DNA of 64,000 nt, taken from NCBI RefSeq assembly GCF_013214175.1, contig NZ_JABSPA010000003.1, positions 558,001 to 622,000 of the forward strand. The letters are read 5' to 3'. Of this stretch, positions 1 through 9,074 are shown piece after piece. Under the pieces are notes generated by a model that saw only the letters and a list, made by a program, of their open reading frames with translations, did no database searches and was not told where the DNA came from. Made by a program: the position numbers and the translations under genes. How positions within the stretch are numbered: the first letter of the stretch is position 1; each line of letters opens with the position of its first letter. This DNA comes from Colwellia sp. (lineage in GTDB: Bacteria > Pseudomonadota > Gammaproteobacteria > Enterobacterales > Alteromonadaceae).

Positions 1-8
1 CTCTAGAC

Positions 9-791
9 ATGGAATTTACTGAGACCATTATTAACCAATTTATGGCAGACCTTATTTTGCCATTTAGCCGTGTCTCTGCCTTGATTATGACCATGATAGG
101 TTTTAGCTCTAAAACCATTCCTGGGCGAGTAAAACTCTTTTTATCCTTAGCCATTACCGTCGCTATCATGCCTGCCATCCCACCTGTTAAAGTGATTGAT
201 TTAATGTCACTCACTACTGCTATATTACTGGGGCAACAGATGATTATCGGTATTATGCTTGGCTTTGTCACCATCATGGTAGTCAATACCTTTACCTTGG
301 CCGGGCAAATTATTGCTATGCAGTCTGGTCTTGGTTTCGCTTCATTAATTGATCCCGCTAGTGGTATGAATGTCCCTGCCATTGGGCAATTCTTTTTAAT
401 ATTATCCTCACTGCTATTTTGGGCAATGGACGGACATCTGGCTTATTTACACTTCATTGTCGCTAGTTTTGAAACCTTACCGATTCCCACCGAACATCTA
501 TCTAGCATCAAATATAGAGAAGTCGTTGAGTGGGGCGGTTGGATGTTTGCTACTGCGCTCTCTCTTGCTATAGCACCGGTAACTGCGATGTTATTGATAA
601 ATTTCTCTTTTGGTATAATGACCAGAGCCGCGCCACAATTGAACATCTTTGCTATTGGTTTTCCTATCACTATGATGGCAGGTTTACTTATTATGTGGCT
701 AACCTTTGGTAATTTCTTTACTCATTTTGAAATACAGTGGCAACGCGCACTGGATTTTAGCTGCTACCTTATTGACTGTCAGGCAAGATAA
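9..791 (+). CDS. fliR: Flagellar biosynthetic protein FliR
   Basis: FliR is an inner-membrane part of the flagellar type III export gate, working with FliP, FliQ, FlhA and FlhB to pass rod, hook and filament subunits. The 260-residue length is normal for the family. The protein is almost entirely hydrophobic, with about six membrane segments, and contains the recognisable stretch GLGFASLIDPASGMNVP near residues 107-123. A TAG at 4-6 just before the ATG is probably the stop of an upstream fliQ that lies outside the window. The stop codon directly abuts the flhB start, so the two are co-translated. Confidence 0.95.
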   Translation: MEFTETIINQFMADLILPFSRVSALIMTMIGFSSKTIPGRVKLFLSLAITVAIMPAIPPVKVIDLMSLTTAILLGQQMIIGIMLGFVTIMVVNTFTLAGQIIAMQSGLGFASLIDPASGMNVPAIGQFFLILSSLLFWAMDGHLAYLHFIVASFETLPIPTEHLSSIKYREVVEWGGWMFATALSLAIAPVTAMLLINFSFGIMTRAAPQLNIFAIGFPITMMAGLLIMWLTFGNFFTHFEIQWQRALDFSCYLIDCQAR

Positions 792-1922
792 ATGGCTGAT
801 TCTGATAGTGGTGAAAAAACTGAAGAGCCCACGGCAAAAAAACTCACCGATGCCAGAAAAAAGGGTCAAATTGCCCGCTCTAAAGATTTAGGTACTTTTT
901 TTGTCTTAGTAGGTAGTGCTTGTGCCATGTTGCTCATGGGGAAGTCTTTAGCTACCGCTATGGCTAATATGATGACGCATATGTTTAGCTTAAGTCGAGA
1001 AGAAGCCATGGATGTCAATGCGCTTTTTAAAGTGGTCAATGATGGTATTTACCAAGTTGTACCACCATTAATGTGGATCTTTTTTATTGTTATGTTAGCG
1101 GCATTTGTCGGTAATACCATGCTTGGAGGTATGAGTTTTTCGTGGGAAGCCATGATGCCAAAAGCAAGTAGACTGTCTCCTATGGCTGGCTTTAAAAGAA
1201 TGTTTGGTGTACAAGCTGCGGTCGAGCTGATTAAATCCATATTAAAATTCTTTGTGGTTTTTATTGTCGCTTTTTTACTGCTTAATGGCCTTTTTGAACA
1301 AATTTTAGGCTTGAGTCGAGAAACCATTCCTACTAATTTTGAACATTCAACGACTATGTTACTGTGGATGTTTTTAGTGTTGGCCTTATCGATAGGCATT
1401 ATTGTGGTTATTGATGCGCCGTACCAAGTTTGGAATCATAACCGCCAATTAAAAATGACTAAGCAAGAAATTAAAGATGAGCATAAAGGCTCTGAAGGTA
1501 GCCCTGAAATAAAACAGCGAATTCGTCGAACACAATATGAAATGTCACAACGACGTATGATGCAAGACGTTCCAGACTCAGATGTAGTGATAACAAACCC
1601 GACGCACTTTTCTATCGCACTCAAGTATGATGCCGCAGTAGGGGGAGCGCCTGTGCTGGTGGCAAAAGGTGTTGATGAAATGGCGCTACATATCCGCACC
1701 ATTGCTAAAGAGCATCAAGTTGAAATAATTCAATCACCGGCTTTAGCACGCTCAATATATTATACAGCGGAAGTTGGCGATGATATTCCTGAAGAGCTAT
1801 TTGCCGCTGTAGCCCAAGTGTTGGCCTTTATCTTTCAGCTTAACGAACATAAAAAAGGTAATGCTAAAAAACCCATTCCGGTAGCTAAAAACTTGCCTAT
1901 TCCAGACGATTTCAGATATTAG
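792..1922 (+). CDS. flhB: Flagellar biosynthesis protein FlhB
   Basis: FlhB is the export-gate protein that switches substrate specificity from rod/hook to filament type. The sequence shows a basic N-terminus beginning MADSDSGEKTEEPTAKK, four membrane segments in the first half, and a cytoplasmic C-terminal domain with the self-cleavage motif NPTH at residues 269-272, the same numbering as in enteric FlhB. At 376 residues it is of usual length. Its ATG follows the fliR stop with no gap. It is followed by a 447-base non-coding stretch, so flhA is probably transcribed separately. Confidence 0.97.
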   Translation: MADSDSGEKTEEPTAKKLTDARKKGQIARSKDLGTFFVLVGSACAMLLMGKSLATAMANMMTHMFSLSREEAMDVNALFKVVNDGIYQVVPPLMWIFFIVMLAAFVGNTMLGGMSFSWEAMMPKASRLSPMAGFKRMFGVQAAVELIKSILKFFVVFIVAFLLLNGLFEQILGLSRETIPTNFEHSTTMLLWMFLVLALSIGIIVVIDAPYQVWNHNRQLKMTKQEIKDEHKGSEGSPEIKQRIRRTQYEMSQRRMMQDVPDSDVVITNPTHFSIALKYDAAVGGAPVLVAKGVDEMALHIRTIAKEHQVEIIQSPALARSIYYTAEVGDDIPEELFAAVAQVLAFIFQLNEHKKGNAKKPIPVAKNLPIPDDFRY

Positions 1923-2162
1923 TGCGGTCTTTTATAGCCAATAGTTATCGCTAGTAATACTAGTCAATAGCATATAGCCGTTACCAATCAATATACATGT
2001 TTCAGAGTGCTTGGGTAATTTCAACTCAAGGCGCTGTGATGAAATAATGGTTTATTCAGGAGAATATGCTCCTGCATTCTCTAATAGACAACATCCATGT
2101 AGCGCCATTATAAGCTACAGTAACGATGAACTGATGTTGCTCAAGCGCTTATTCGATGGGTT

Positions 2163-2244
2163 TAAAATGACTTTATATCGCGTTAAATAATCAAAGCATA
2201 GAATGACTATGTTTTAATTATTCACCTTACCTAAAGTCATTTTA
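2163..2244. repeat. Palindromic intergenic element
   Basis: The 13-base arms TAAAATGACTTTA (2163-2175) and TAAAGTCATTTTA (2232-2244) are perfect inverted repeats. Between them lies a second, imperfect palindrome centred on CATAG-AATGA-CTATG. The central stretch ATAGAATGACTATGTTT resembles ATAGAATAACTATGTTT inside the MITE-like element after map, which suggests a repeat family shared within this genome. There is no transposase or coding content. Confidence 0.5.
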
Positions 2245-2313
2245 ATTCCCACTGTAATCCTGCCCTTTGAATGGTGATGGCTATAGACAAGTAAATACCA
2301 CTAAGCATCGATT

Positions 2314-2330
2314 TTGGTATAAGAATTGCT
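2314..2330 (+). promoter_or_regulatory. Candidate sigma-54 promoter of flhA
   Basis: The sequence TTGGTATAAGAATTGCT has the GG of the -24 box (2316-2317) and the GC of the -12 box (2328-2329) separated by exactly ten bases, as in the consensus TGGCAC-N5-TTGCW. The expected transcription start is near 2341, about 30 bases before flhA. In polar-flagellate Vibrio and Pseudomonas the flhA operon is driven by RpoN with a flagellar activator (FlrA/FlrC or FleQ type), so context supports the match. Confidence 0.6.
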
Positions 2331-2369
2331 ACTTCATGCTAACTGTCAAAAAAACATCATGAAGTAGTA

Positions 2370-4472
2370 ATGCAATTAGCCGCTTATTTTAATCAATTTG
2401 ATAAATCGAAGTTACGTCATTTTTCCGGGTTGGGTACTCCAATTTTGGTTATGGCAGCCTTAGGCATGGTTATCTTACCCATGCCACCTTGGTTATTAGA
2501 TATCCTATTTTCTTTCAATATAGCACTCTCTCTTGTGGTGTTACTCATTACTGTTTACACCTTAAAACCCCTTGATTTTGGCTCCTTTCCGGCAGTTTTG
2601 TTGGTGGCAACTATTTTACGTTTAGCCCTGAATGTCGCCAGTACTCGAGTCGTACTATTAGAGGGGCATGAAGGCCCTCAGGCGGCAGGTAAAGTTATTG
2701 AAGCATTTGGCTCAGTCGTTATTGGTGGCAATTATGCTGTCGGTTTAGTGGTGTTTGCAATCTTAATTATTATTAACTTTGTTGTGGTAACCAAGGGTGC
2801 TGGTCGAATTGCTGAAGTGACAGCACGTTTTACCTTAGATGCCATGCCAGGTAAACAAATGGCGATTGATGCTGACTTAAACGCGGGTTTTATTACCCAA
2901 GAGCAAGCAAAAGACCGACGTACTGAAGTAACCAATGAAGCAGACTTTTATGGTTCAATGGATGGTGCCAGTAAATTTGTAAAAGGTGATGCCATTGCGG
3001 GTATTCTTATATTATTTATTAATATTGTTGGTGGCTTAATTATCGGCATGGTACAGCATGATCTAACATTCAGTAATGCAGTTGAAATATATACGTTACT
3101 AACCATTGGTGATGGACTTGTTGCTCAAATACCCGGTTTATTATTATCAGTTGGTACTGCTATTGTTGTTACCCGTCAGAATACTTCCCAAGACATGGGG
3201 GAACAAGTTAGCAGTCAATTAGGTCAAGAGAAATCGCTTTATATAGCCGCAGGCATAATGTTTGTCATGGGCGTAATACCGGGTATGCCACATTTTGTCT
3301 TTTTATTATTCGCGGCAATTATTGCTGCCACGGCTTTCTTTGGTGCTAAAAACAAAGAGAGTAAAGCGCTTGAATTAGCAAAAACAGTTCAAGAAGAGCA
3401 AGTACAGGATCAACAAAAAGAAGATGAAGTTAAAGAGTTGGATTGGGATGATGTCAATCATGTTGATGTCATTGGTTTAGAAATTGGTTATCGCTTAATT
3501 CCTTTAGTTGATAAAGCCCAAGGCGGTGAATTACTCAGTCGGATTAAGGGCGTACGTAAAAAGCTATCGCAAGAGTTTGGCTTTTTAGTGCCGGCAGTGC
3601 ATATTCGCGATAACTTAGATTTAGATCCCAACAGTTATCAAATCTCGTTAATGGGCGTTGTGGTCGGCTCGGCGCAAATCCGACATGATCAAGAGCTTGC
3701 TATCAACCCTGGGCAAGTATTTGGTCAGCTTGACGGCGTAGCCACCAAAGATCCAGCTTTTGGACTTGATGCTACTTGGATTAATAAAAATCAGCGAGAT
3801 CAGGCTCAAACACTTGGTTATACCGTGGTAGACTCTGCTACCGTATTAGCCACTCACTTAAGTCAAATTTTAACCAATAACGCCGCTCAGCTGCTTGGCC
3901 ATGAAGAAGTACAAAACTTATTGGACTTACTTGCTAAAAATTACCCTAAGTTAGTTGAAGGTTTTGTTCCCGATACGCTTACTTTGGGCACGGTTGTTAA
4001 AGTACTACAAAGCCTAATGAACGAAGGTGTTGCTGTACGTGATATGCGTTCTATAGTGCAAACCCTTGTTGAATACGGTCCAAAAAGCCAAGATGCGGAA
4101 GTGTTGACTGCGGCCGTGCGCATTAGTATTAGAAAGTTTATTATCCAAGATCTAGTTGGTAGCGCAAAAGAAGTGCCCGTCATAACTTTGGCTCCAGAAT
4201 TGGAACAGATGTTGCATCAGTCTATGCAGATGGCAGGAGATGATGGCGCTGGTATTGAACCTGGCTTAGCGGAACGCTTACAAAAATCATTAACTGAAGG
4301 AGCAAACCAGCAAGAAATGGCAGGTGATACTCCAATATTATTAACGTCGGGAATATTGCGTCAGGTATTGGCTAAGTTTGTTAAATACACCATTCCAAGC
4401 TTGCGCGTGATTTCTTATCAAGAAATACCTGATGATAAACAAATTAAAATCGTTAGTGCTATCGGGCAGTAA
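2370..4472 (+). CDS. flhA: Flagellar biosynthesis protein FlhA
   Basis: FlhA is the largest export-gate protein. It forms a nonameric ring whose cytoplasmic domain receives chaperone-substrate complexes. The first 330 or so residues hold about eight membrane segments and the conserved cytoplasmic FHIPEP-type loop, visible as RLALNVASTRVVLLEGH and GRIAEVTARFTLDAMPGKQ. The remaining residues form the soluble C-terminal domain, with DMRSIVQTLVEYGP visible. The 700-residue length is normal. It begins the flhA-flhF-flhG-fliA group and is probably transcribed from the sigma-54 site upstream. The ribosome site is weak (GAAGTAG). Confidence 0.97.
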   Translation: MQLAAYFNQFDKSKLRHFSGLGTPILVMAALGMVILPMPPWLLDILFSFNIALSLVVLLITVYTLKPLDFGSFPAVLLVATILRLALNVASTRVVLLEGHEGPQAAGKVIEAFGSVVIGGNYAVGLVVFAILIIINFVVVTKGAGRIAEVTARFTLDAMPGKQMAIDADLNAGFITQEQAKDRRTEVTNEADFYGSMDGASKFVKGDAIAGILILFINIVGGLIIGMVQHDLTFSNAVEIYTLLTIGDGLVAQIPGLLLSVGTAIVVTRQNTSQDMGEQVSSQLGQEKSLYIAAGIMFVMGVIPGMPHFVFLLFAAIIAATAFFGAKNKESKALELAKTVQEEQVQDQQKEDEVKELDWDDVNHVDVIGLEIGYRLIPLVDKAQGGELLSRIKGVRKKLSQEFGFLVPAVHIRDNLDLDPNSYQISLMGVVVGSAQIRHDQELAINPGQVFGQLDGVATKDPAFGLDATWINKNQRDQAQTLGYTVVDSATVLATHLSQILTNNAAQLLGHEEVQNLLDLLAKNYPKLVEGFVPDTLTLGTVVKVLQSLMNEGVAVRDMRSIVQTLVEYGPKSQDAEVLTAAVRISIRKFIIQDLVGSAKEVPVITLAPELEQMLHQSMQMAGDDGAGIEPGLAERLQKSLTEGANQQEMAGDTPILLTSGILRQVLAKFVKYTIPSLRVISYQEIPDDKQIKIVSAIGQ

Positions 4473-4530
4473 CAACAAGTCAAAGTTATGCAGGTCATAG
4501 CTTAACTAAGAGCAAAGGTAGAGGTTAGCT

Positions 4531-6108
4531 ATGAAAATTAGACGTTTTGTTGCCAAAGATATGCGCACCGCATTAACACAGATCAAAGAAGAACTTGGCG
4601 TTGATGCGGTTATTATGTCTAATAAAAAGATTCCAGAGGGTGTGGAATTAATGGCTGCTGTTGATTATAACCAAGCCGTTCCGCCTGCTCAGTTTCCTGA
4701 AAAAAATAGTCAAGAGACGCGAAATACTTCAAGCTCAAGAGAAGTCAGTAATGATGTCGTTAGCCTTGGTCAACGAACACAGCCACAAAATAATATTTTA
4801 CCTTCAGCATCAGCATCACCATCACCGGTAGCAGAAAAGGATAATAGCGCTGAACATGCACCGGTAGATAGTTTATCAGCATTACTCAATCGTCAAGTGC
4901 AACAGCCTGTTCAGCAGCAGCCAATGCAGCAAGCGACTCAGCAACATCAGCAAGTTGCTAACAATCTCGATGAATCAACTATCGAGCAGCAGATGAAGAG
5001 TTTTACCGATCGGCTCAGTCATCCGAATCAGAATAATTTACCCTCAACATACCAACAACAGATGGGCAGCTCGGTAAGTGTCCAGGATGATGACCAAATA
5101 ACCGCTAACGTATCAAAGAATATATTATCTTCTAGTCCTATTGCTATGGATGTTAATAATGATGCACAGGTGTCATCACAAGATTTTGCCAAAATGCAGC
5201 AAGAAATGGCCTCAATTCGCTCATTACTAGAACACCAAGTTTCAGGGTTGATGTGGCAGGATATGGCACAAAAAGACCCGCAACGAGCAGTACTGGTAAA
5301 TCGACTACTCGCTTTGGGTTTAAATGAACAAATTGCTGATCAAATTGCCGGTTATGTACCAGAGCATTCTCATGAAAAAGAAGCATGGTCACAAGCAACT
5401 CAACTTATCGCTAAGCAAATTAATACTACACAAAATGATATTATTAATCGTGGCGGTGTCGTTGCGCTAGTTGGTCCAACAGGGGTAGGGAAAACTACTA
5501 CTATAGCTAAACTTGCCGCAGGTTTTTCTCAAGTACATGGTAGCGATCAAGTAGCGCTTATTTCTACGGATACTTTCCGTATTGCTGGTTTTGAGCAATT
5601 AGCAACCTATGGCAAGATTATTGGTTGTCAGGTGAGCCTTGCCAAAGACAGCCAAGCATTAGATGCTCTGTTACAGCAATACTCCAAGAAAAAATTAATT
5701 TTAATTGATACTGCTGGCATGGGGCAACGTGACATACGTTTAGCAGAACAATTAACCGCATTAGTGACTAATGCTAGGGTTAGAATTCGAAATTACTTGG
5801 TTCTAGCGGCTAACACGCAGCAAGGCGTGATGCAAGAAAACGTAGATCGCTTTAAAAAAGTACCATTATCGGGTTGTATTTATACTAAACTTGATGAAAG
5901 TATCAGTATTGGTGAAATAATTACAACTTCGATTCAAAATGGCTTACCAATAGGGTATCTTACTGATGGGCAAAGAGTTCCAGAAGATATTAAAGTTGCA
6001 AATGCTGAGAAGTTAGTTACTCTTGCAGATAAGATGGCAACTAAGTCAGCTAACAACAACGTAAGTATATTGCGGCCAATGCCAGTTGCGCCCGCCGCAA
6101 TAGTATAA
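4531..6108 (+). CDS. flhF: Flagellar site-determining GTPase FlhF
   Basis: FlhF is an SRP-type GTPase that recruits the first flagellar components to the cell pole. The basic N-terminus MKIRRFVAKDMRTAL is typical. Residues about 60-230 are a low-complexity linker rich in Gln, Ser and Asn. The NG domain follows, with P-loop GPTGVGKTT at 315-323, DTFRIAGFEQL, DTAGM and TKLDE. At 525 residues it is at the long end because of the linker. It sits just before flhG, its antagonist, as in other polar-flagellate bacteria. An AGAGG ribosome site precedes the ATG. Confidence 0.95.
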   Translation: MKIRRFVAKDMRTALTQIKEELGVDAVIMSNKKIPEGVELMAAVDYNQAVPPAQFPEKNSQETRNTSSSREVSNDVVSLGQRTQPQNNILPSASASPSPVAEKDNSAEHAPVDSLSALLNRQVQQPVQQQPMQQATQQHQQVANNLDESTIEQQMKSFTDRLSHPNQNNLPSTYQQQMGSSVSVQDDDQITANVSKNILSSSPIAMDVNNDAQVSSQDFAKMQQEMASIRSLLEHQVSGLMWQDMAQKDPQRAVLVNRLLALGLNEQIADQIAGYVPEHSHEKEAWSQATQLIAKQINTTQNDIINRGGVVALVGPTGVGKTTTIAKLAAGFSQVHGSDQVALISTDTFRIAGFEQLATYGKIIGCQVSLAKDSQALDALLQQYSKKKLILIDTAGMGQRDIRLAEQLTALVTNARVRIRNYLVLAANTQQGVMQENVDRFKKVPLSGCIYTKLDESISIGEIITTSIQNGLPIGYLTDGQRVPEDIKVANAEKLVTLADKMATKSANNNVSILRPMPVAPAAIV

Positions 6109-6155
6109 GGTTCTAGCTAATAGCTTAAACAGATATGATTAGAAGAAATAATTAA

Positions 6156-6998
6156 ATGATAGATCAAGCGAGCGGCTTAAGAAAGATGCAAGACCTACAG
6201 CAAGTTAAAGTAGTAGCAGTTTCAGGCGGAAAAGGGGGTGTTGGTAAAACAAACACCGCCCTTAATACTGCTATTGCCTTAGGACAACAGGGTAAACGAG
6301 TTTTAGTGCTTGATGCCGATTTAGGCCTTGCTAATGTCGATGTGATGCTAGGACTCAGAGTCAAACGTAACTTATCTCATGTATTGTCAGGCGAATGTGA
6401 GCTAGATGATATTATTATTGAAGGTCCTGCCGGGATTAACATTATTCCCGCCACATCGGGATCGCAATCCATGGTGGATTTAACGCCATCAGAGCATGCC
6501 GGCCTCATTCGAGCCTTTAGTGAAATGCAAGCACAGTTTGATGTGCTGATAATTGATACGGCTGCCGGTATCTCCGATATGGTATTGAGCTTTACCCGGG
6601 CGGCGCAAGATGTGATGTTAGTTGTTTGTGATGAACCTACCTCTATTACTGATTGTTATGCTTTAATGAAATTACTTAGCCGTGATCACGGTGTCTTCAA
6701 ATTTAAAGTTGTTGCTAATATGGTTCGAAGCCCAAAAGAAGGACAACAACTGTTTGCCAAACTAACAAAAGTAACCGATAGATTTTTAGATGTGGCTATA
6801 GAGTTAGTCGCGGTCATTCCCTTCGATGAAAATATGCGAAAGTCTGTGCGTAAGCAGCAAGTTATTGTGGAAGCTTATCCTCAATCTCCAGCAGCGTTAG
6901 CTTATATTGATTTAGCTAAAAAAGTAAGCCAATGGCCAATTCCTAAGCAAGCTTCAGGGCACTTAGAATTCTTTATTGAGCAGTTACTCGCGAACTAA
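6156..6998 (+). CDS. flhG: Flagellar number regulator FlhG (FleN), MinD/ParA ATPase
   Basis: FlhG/FleN is a MinD-like ATPase that limits flagellar number, by restraining FlhF and, in Pseudomonas and Vibrio, the master activator. The deviant Walker A motif KGGVGKT lies at residues 26-32, preceded by the short N-terminal helix QASGLRKMQ that stimulates the FlhF GTPase in studied homologues. DADLGLANVDVMLGL and IIDTAAGISD are Walker A' and B regions. The length of 280 residues is typical. It lies 47 bases after flhF and before fliA, the conserved order. Confidence 0.95.
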   Translation: MIDQASGLRKMQDLQQVKVVAVSGGKGGVGKTNTALNTAIALGQQGKRVLVLDADLGLANVDVMLGLRVKRNLSHVLSGECELDDIIIEGPAGINIIPATSGSQSMVDLTPSEHAGLIRAFSEMQAQFDVLIIDTAAGISDMVLSFTRAAQDVMLVVCDEPTSITDCYALMKLLSRDHGVFKFKVVANMVRSPKEGQQLFAKLTKVTDRFLDVAIELVAVIPFDENMRKSVRKQQVIVEAYPQSPAALAYIDLAKKVSQWPIPKQASGHLEFFIEQLLAN

Positions 6999-7040
6999 AA
7001 ACTGACCAATTAAGCATGTCTTCAATGAGAGCAATAATAC

Positions 7041-7760
7041 GTGGTAAAAGCAAATAGCTACAATAGTCTAATTGATAAATCAGCTTTGCTTGAACAACAC
7101 ACTGTTTTGGTAAAGCGCATTGCCTATCATTTATTGGCAAGGTTGCCAGCGAGTGTGTTAGTCGACGATTTAATTCAATCGGGTATGATTGGCTTATTTG
7201 AAGCAGCCAATAATTTTGATAACAGCAAAGGCGCTAGTTTTGAAACGTTTGCTGGGATTAGAATTCGCGGCGCTATGCTAGATGAAATACGTCGAGGAGA
7301 TTGGACACCACGTTCGGTACACAAAAATAGCCGAATGATAAGTGAAGCAATTAAACAACTCGAAGCACAATTTGGTAGAGATGTTTCTGATATTGAAGTT
7401 GCTGAAAAACTTGATATTTCATTAAATGACTACCATCATATATTAAGAGAAGTCAGTACAGGAAAAATACTAGGTATTGACGATTTAGGCGTTAATGAAG
7501 ATGCGATAAAGGTAGGTGATGATTATCTTGGCGATGATCCCTATCAAAGTATTGAACACAGCGCTTTTAAAAAAGGCTTAGCTCAATGCATTAGATCTTT
7601 ACCAGAGAGAGAAGCTTTAGTACTGTCTCTATATTACGATGAAGAATTGAATTTACGAGAGATTGGTCAAGTGCTTGATGTGAGTGAATCACGGGTAAGC
7701 CAAATACATAGTCAAGCGATGCATCGGCTAAAAGCACGCATGCATTCTTGGCAAAGTTAG
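7041..7760 (+). CDS. fliA: RNA polymerase sigma-28 factor FliA
   Basis: FliA directs late flagellar and chemotaxis gene transcription once the anti-sigma factor FlgM has been exported. Region 2 is visible as LIQSGMIGLFEAANNFD and FETFAGIRIRGAMLDEIRRGDW, and region 4 as LPEREALVLSLYYDEELNLREIGQVLDVSESRVSQIHSQA. The start is GTG at 7041 (MVKANSY); no ATG is available near the family start. The 239-residue length is usual. It lies 42 bases after flhG. Confidence 0.95.
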   Translation: MVKANSYNSLIDKSALLEQHTVLVKRIAYHLLARLPASVLVDDLIQSGMIGLFEAANNFDNSKGASFETFAGIRIRGAMLDEIRRGDWTPRSVHKNSRMISEAIKQLEAQFGRDVSDIEVAEKLDISLNDYHHILREVSTGKILGIDDLGVNEDAIKVGDDYLGDDPYQSIEHSAFKKGLAQCIRSLPEREALVLSLYYDEELNLREIGQVLDVSESRVSQIHSQAMHRLKARMHSWQS

Positions 7761-7859
7761 CATATTTGTCAACAGACAACTTGCTATAAAAAACTACCTT
7801 GTTAGGTAAAAAATAACACATAAAAACTAATTAATTTGAATGTTTTGCCGGAGGGTGCC

Positions 7860-8243
7860 TTGGATAAAAATATGAAAGTGCTTGTTGTTGATGATTTTTC
7901 AACCATGAGACGTATAGTGAAAAATTTGTTGCGCGATTTAGGGTTTACCAACATTTCAGAAGCAGATGATGGCAGTACTGCTTTACCTATGCTTCAAGGT
8001 GGTGACTTTGACTTTGTGGTAACCGACTGGAATATGCCAGGCATGCAAGGTATCGATTTGCTTAAAGCAATACGTGCAGATGCAAGCCTATCACATATTC
8101 CGGTATTACTGATTACTGCAGAAGCCAAAAAAGAACAAATCGTGATGGCAGCTCAAGCAGGAGTTAATGGCTATATTGTAAAACCTTTTACCGCCGCAAC
8201 ATTAAAAACTAAGTTAGATAAGATTTTTGCGCGCTTAGCTTAA
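7860..8243 (+). CDS. cheY: Chemotaxis response regulator CheY
   Basis: CheY carries the phosphoryl signal from CheA to the flagellar switch protein FliM. It is a single receiver domain with the acidic pair DD, the phospho-acceptor Asp in [10 protein letters not shown] (residue 56 from this start), the Thr in LITAEAKK and the Lys in [10 protein letters not shown] choose the TTG at 7860, giving [12 protein letters not shown], because GGAGGG stands just before it at 7850-7855 and because Vibrio homologues start in the same place. The frame is open back to a TTG at 7836, but that would put the ribosome site inside the gene. ATG at 7872 is the other option. Confidence 0.93.
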   Translation: MDKNMKVLVVDDFSTMRRIVKNLLRDLGFTNISEADDGSTALPMLQGGDFDFVVTDWNMPGMQGIDLLKAIRADASLSHIPVLLITAEAKKEQIVMAAQAGVNGYIVKPFTAATLKTKLDKIFARLA

Positions 8244-8317
8244 TGTTCGGTTTTTAGCTAGCACATGAGTGTTTGGCTAAAGTAAGGTTTTGATAAATAT
8301 TGTATTAAGGATTTTGC

Positions 8318-9061
8318 ATGACTATAGCTATGACAGGGCAGATCTCATTAGAGCAAGCAAAATCTGTGGTTGAGTTTCTAGAATCAGGTCAGCAAGCAGC
8401 AGCGGATGCTATTATTGCTGAAATTCAAAACCCAATCAATTCAGAGCTTTTTGCTGAAATTGGTAAATTAACACGCCAACTTCATGACTCATTGACCAAT
8501 TTCCAGCTAGACTCTAGGTTGTCAGATCTAGCTACTGCAGATATCCCCGATGCCAAAGAACGGTTGAATTATGTTATCACCATGACAGAAGATGCCGCGA
8601 ATAAAACTATGGATGCAGTTGAGGCTATTTTCCCTGTTGTAGATACTCTTGCTGAACAAGTTGCAGCGGTAAATCCCTCATGGACTAAGTTAATGAACAA
8701 TGATTTAGACTTAAAAGAGTTTAAATCATTGTGCCTTGATATTGATACCCTGTTAAAAAATACAGGAAAAGAAACCCAACATATACATAGTTTAATGACG
8801 GATGTATTAATGGCGCAAGACTTTCAAGATTTAACCGGCCAAGTCATTCGTAAAGTCATTGAACTAGTACGGGAAGTGGAAGAAAGTTTAATCAATATGT
8901 TAACGGCCTTCGGAATATCTGCTGAAAAGGTACAAGGTAAAACAACACCTAAAGTGGGTGAAAACCTTGTCGAAGGGCCAATTGTAAATACAGAAAATAG
9001 AGATGATGTAGTAGAAGATCAAGATGATGTCGACGATCTTTTGTCAAGTTTAGGATTTTAA
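8318..9061 (+). CDS. cheZ: Chemotaxis phosphatase CheZ
   Basis: CheZ dephosphorylates CheY-P and so ends the tumbling or reversal signal. The catalytic helix is visible as AQDFQDLTGQVIRKVIELV, including the conserved Gln, and the extreme C-terminus DDVDDLLSSLGF is the acidic CheY-binding peptide found in this family. Between them is a variable linker. At 247 residues it is slightly longer than the enteric protein. AAGG at 8307-8310 is a well-spaced ribosome site. The gene ends 13 bases before cheA. Confidence 0.95.
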   Translation: MTIAMTGQISLEQAKSVVEFLESGQQAAADAIIAEIQNPINSELFAEIGKLTRQLHDSLTNFQLDSRLSDLATADIPDAKERLNYVITMTEDAANKTMDAVEAIFPVVDTLAEQVAAVNPSWTKLMNNDLDLKEFKSLCLDIDTLLKNTGKETQHIHSLMTDVLMAQDFQDLTGQVIRKVIELVREVEESLINMLTAFGISAEKVQGKTTPKVGENLVEGPIVNTENRDDVVEDQDDVDDLLSSLGF

Positions 9062-9074
9062 TGGGAGTTACTGC

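Larger units (their letters stand above)
1923..2369. other. flhB-flhA intergenic region (447 bases)
   Basis: No recognisable gene lies here. It holds a 13-base perfect inverted repeat with a nested smaller hairpin (2163-2244), a sigma-54 promoter candidate (2314-2330) close to flhA, and a short hairpin with arms CAGGAG and CTCCTG near 2057-2074. A 47-codon frame at 2047-2190 starts with ATG but has no convincing ribosome site, resembles nothing I know and runs into the palindrome, so I do not call it a gene. Confidence 0.6.

Noticed and set aside
9-1922. Virulence-type type III secretion apparatus (FliR/FlhB relatives)
   Set aside because: The neighbours are flagellar and chemotaxis genes and the lengths and motifs fit the flagellar members.
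2047-2190. 47-codon ATG frame in the flhB-flhA gap (MVYSGEYAP...)
   Set aside because: No ribosome site, no recognisable family, and its end runs into a palindromic element; most likely a chance frame.
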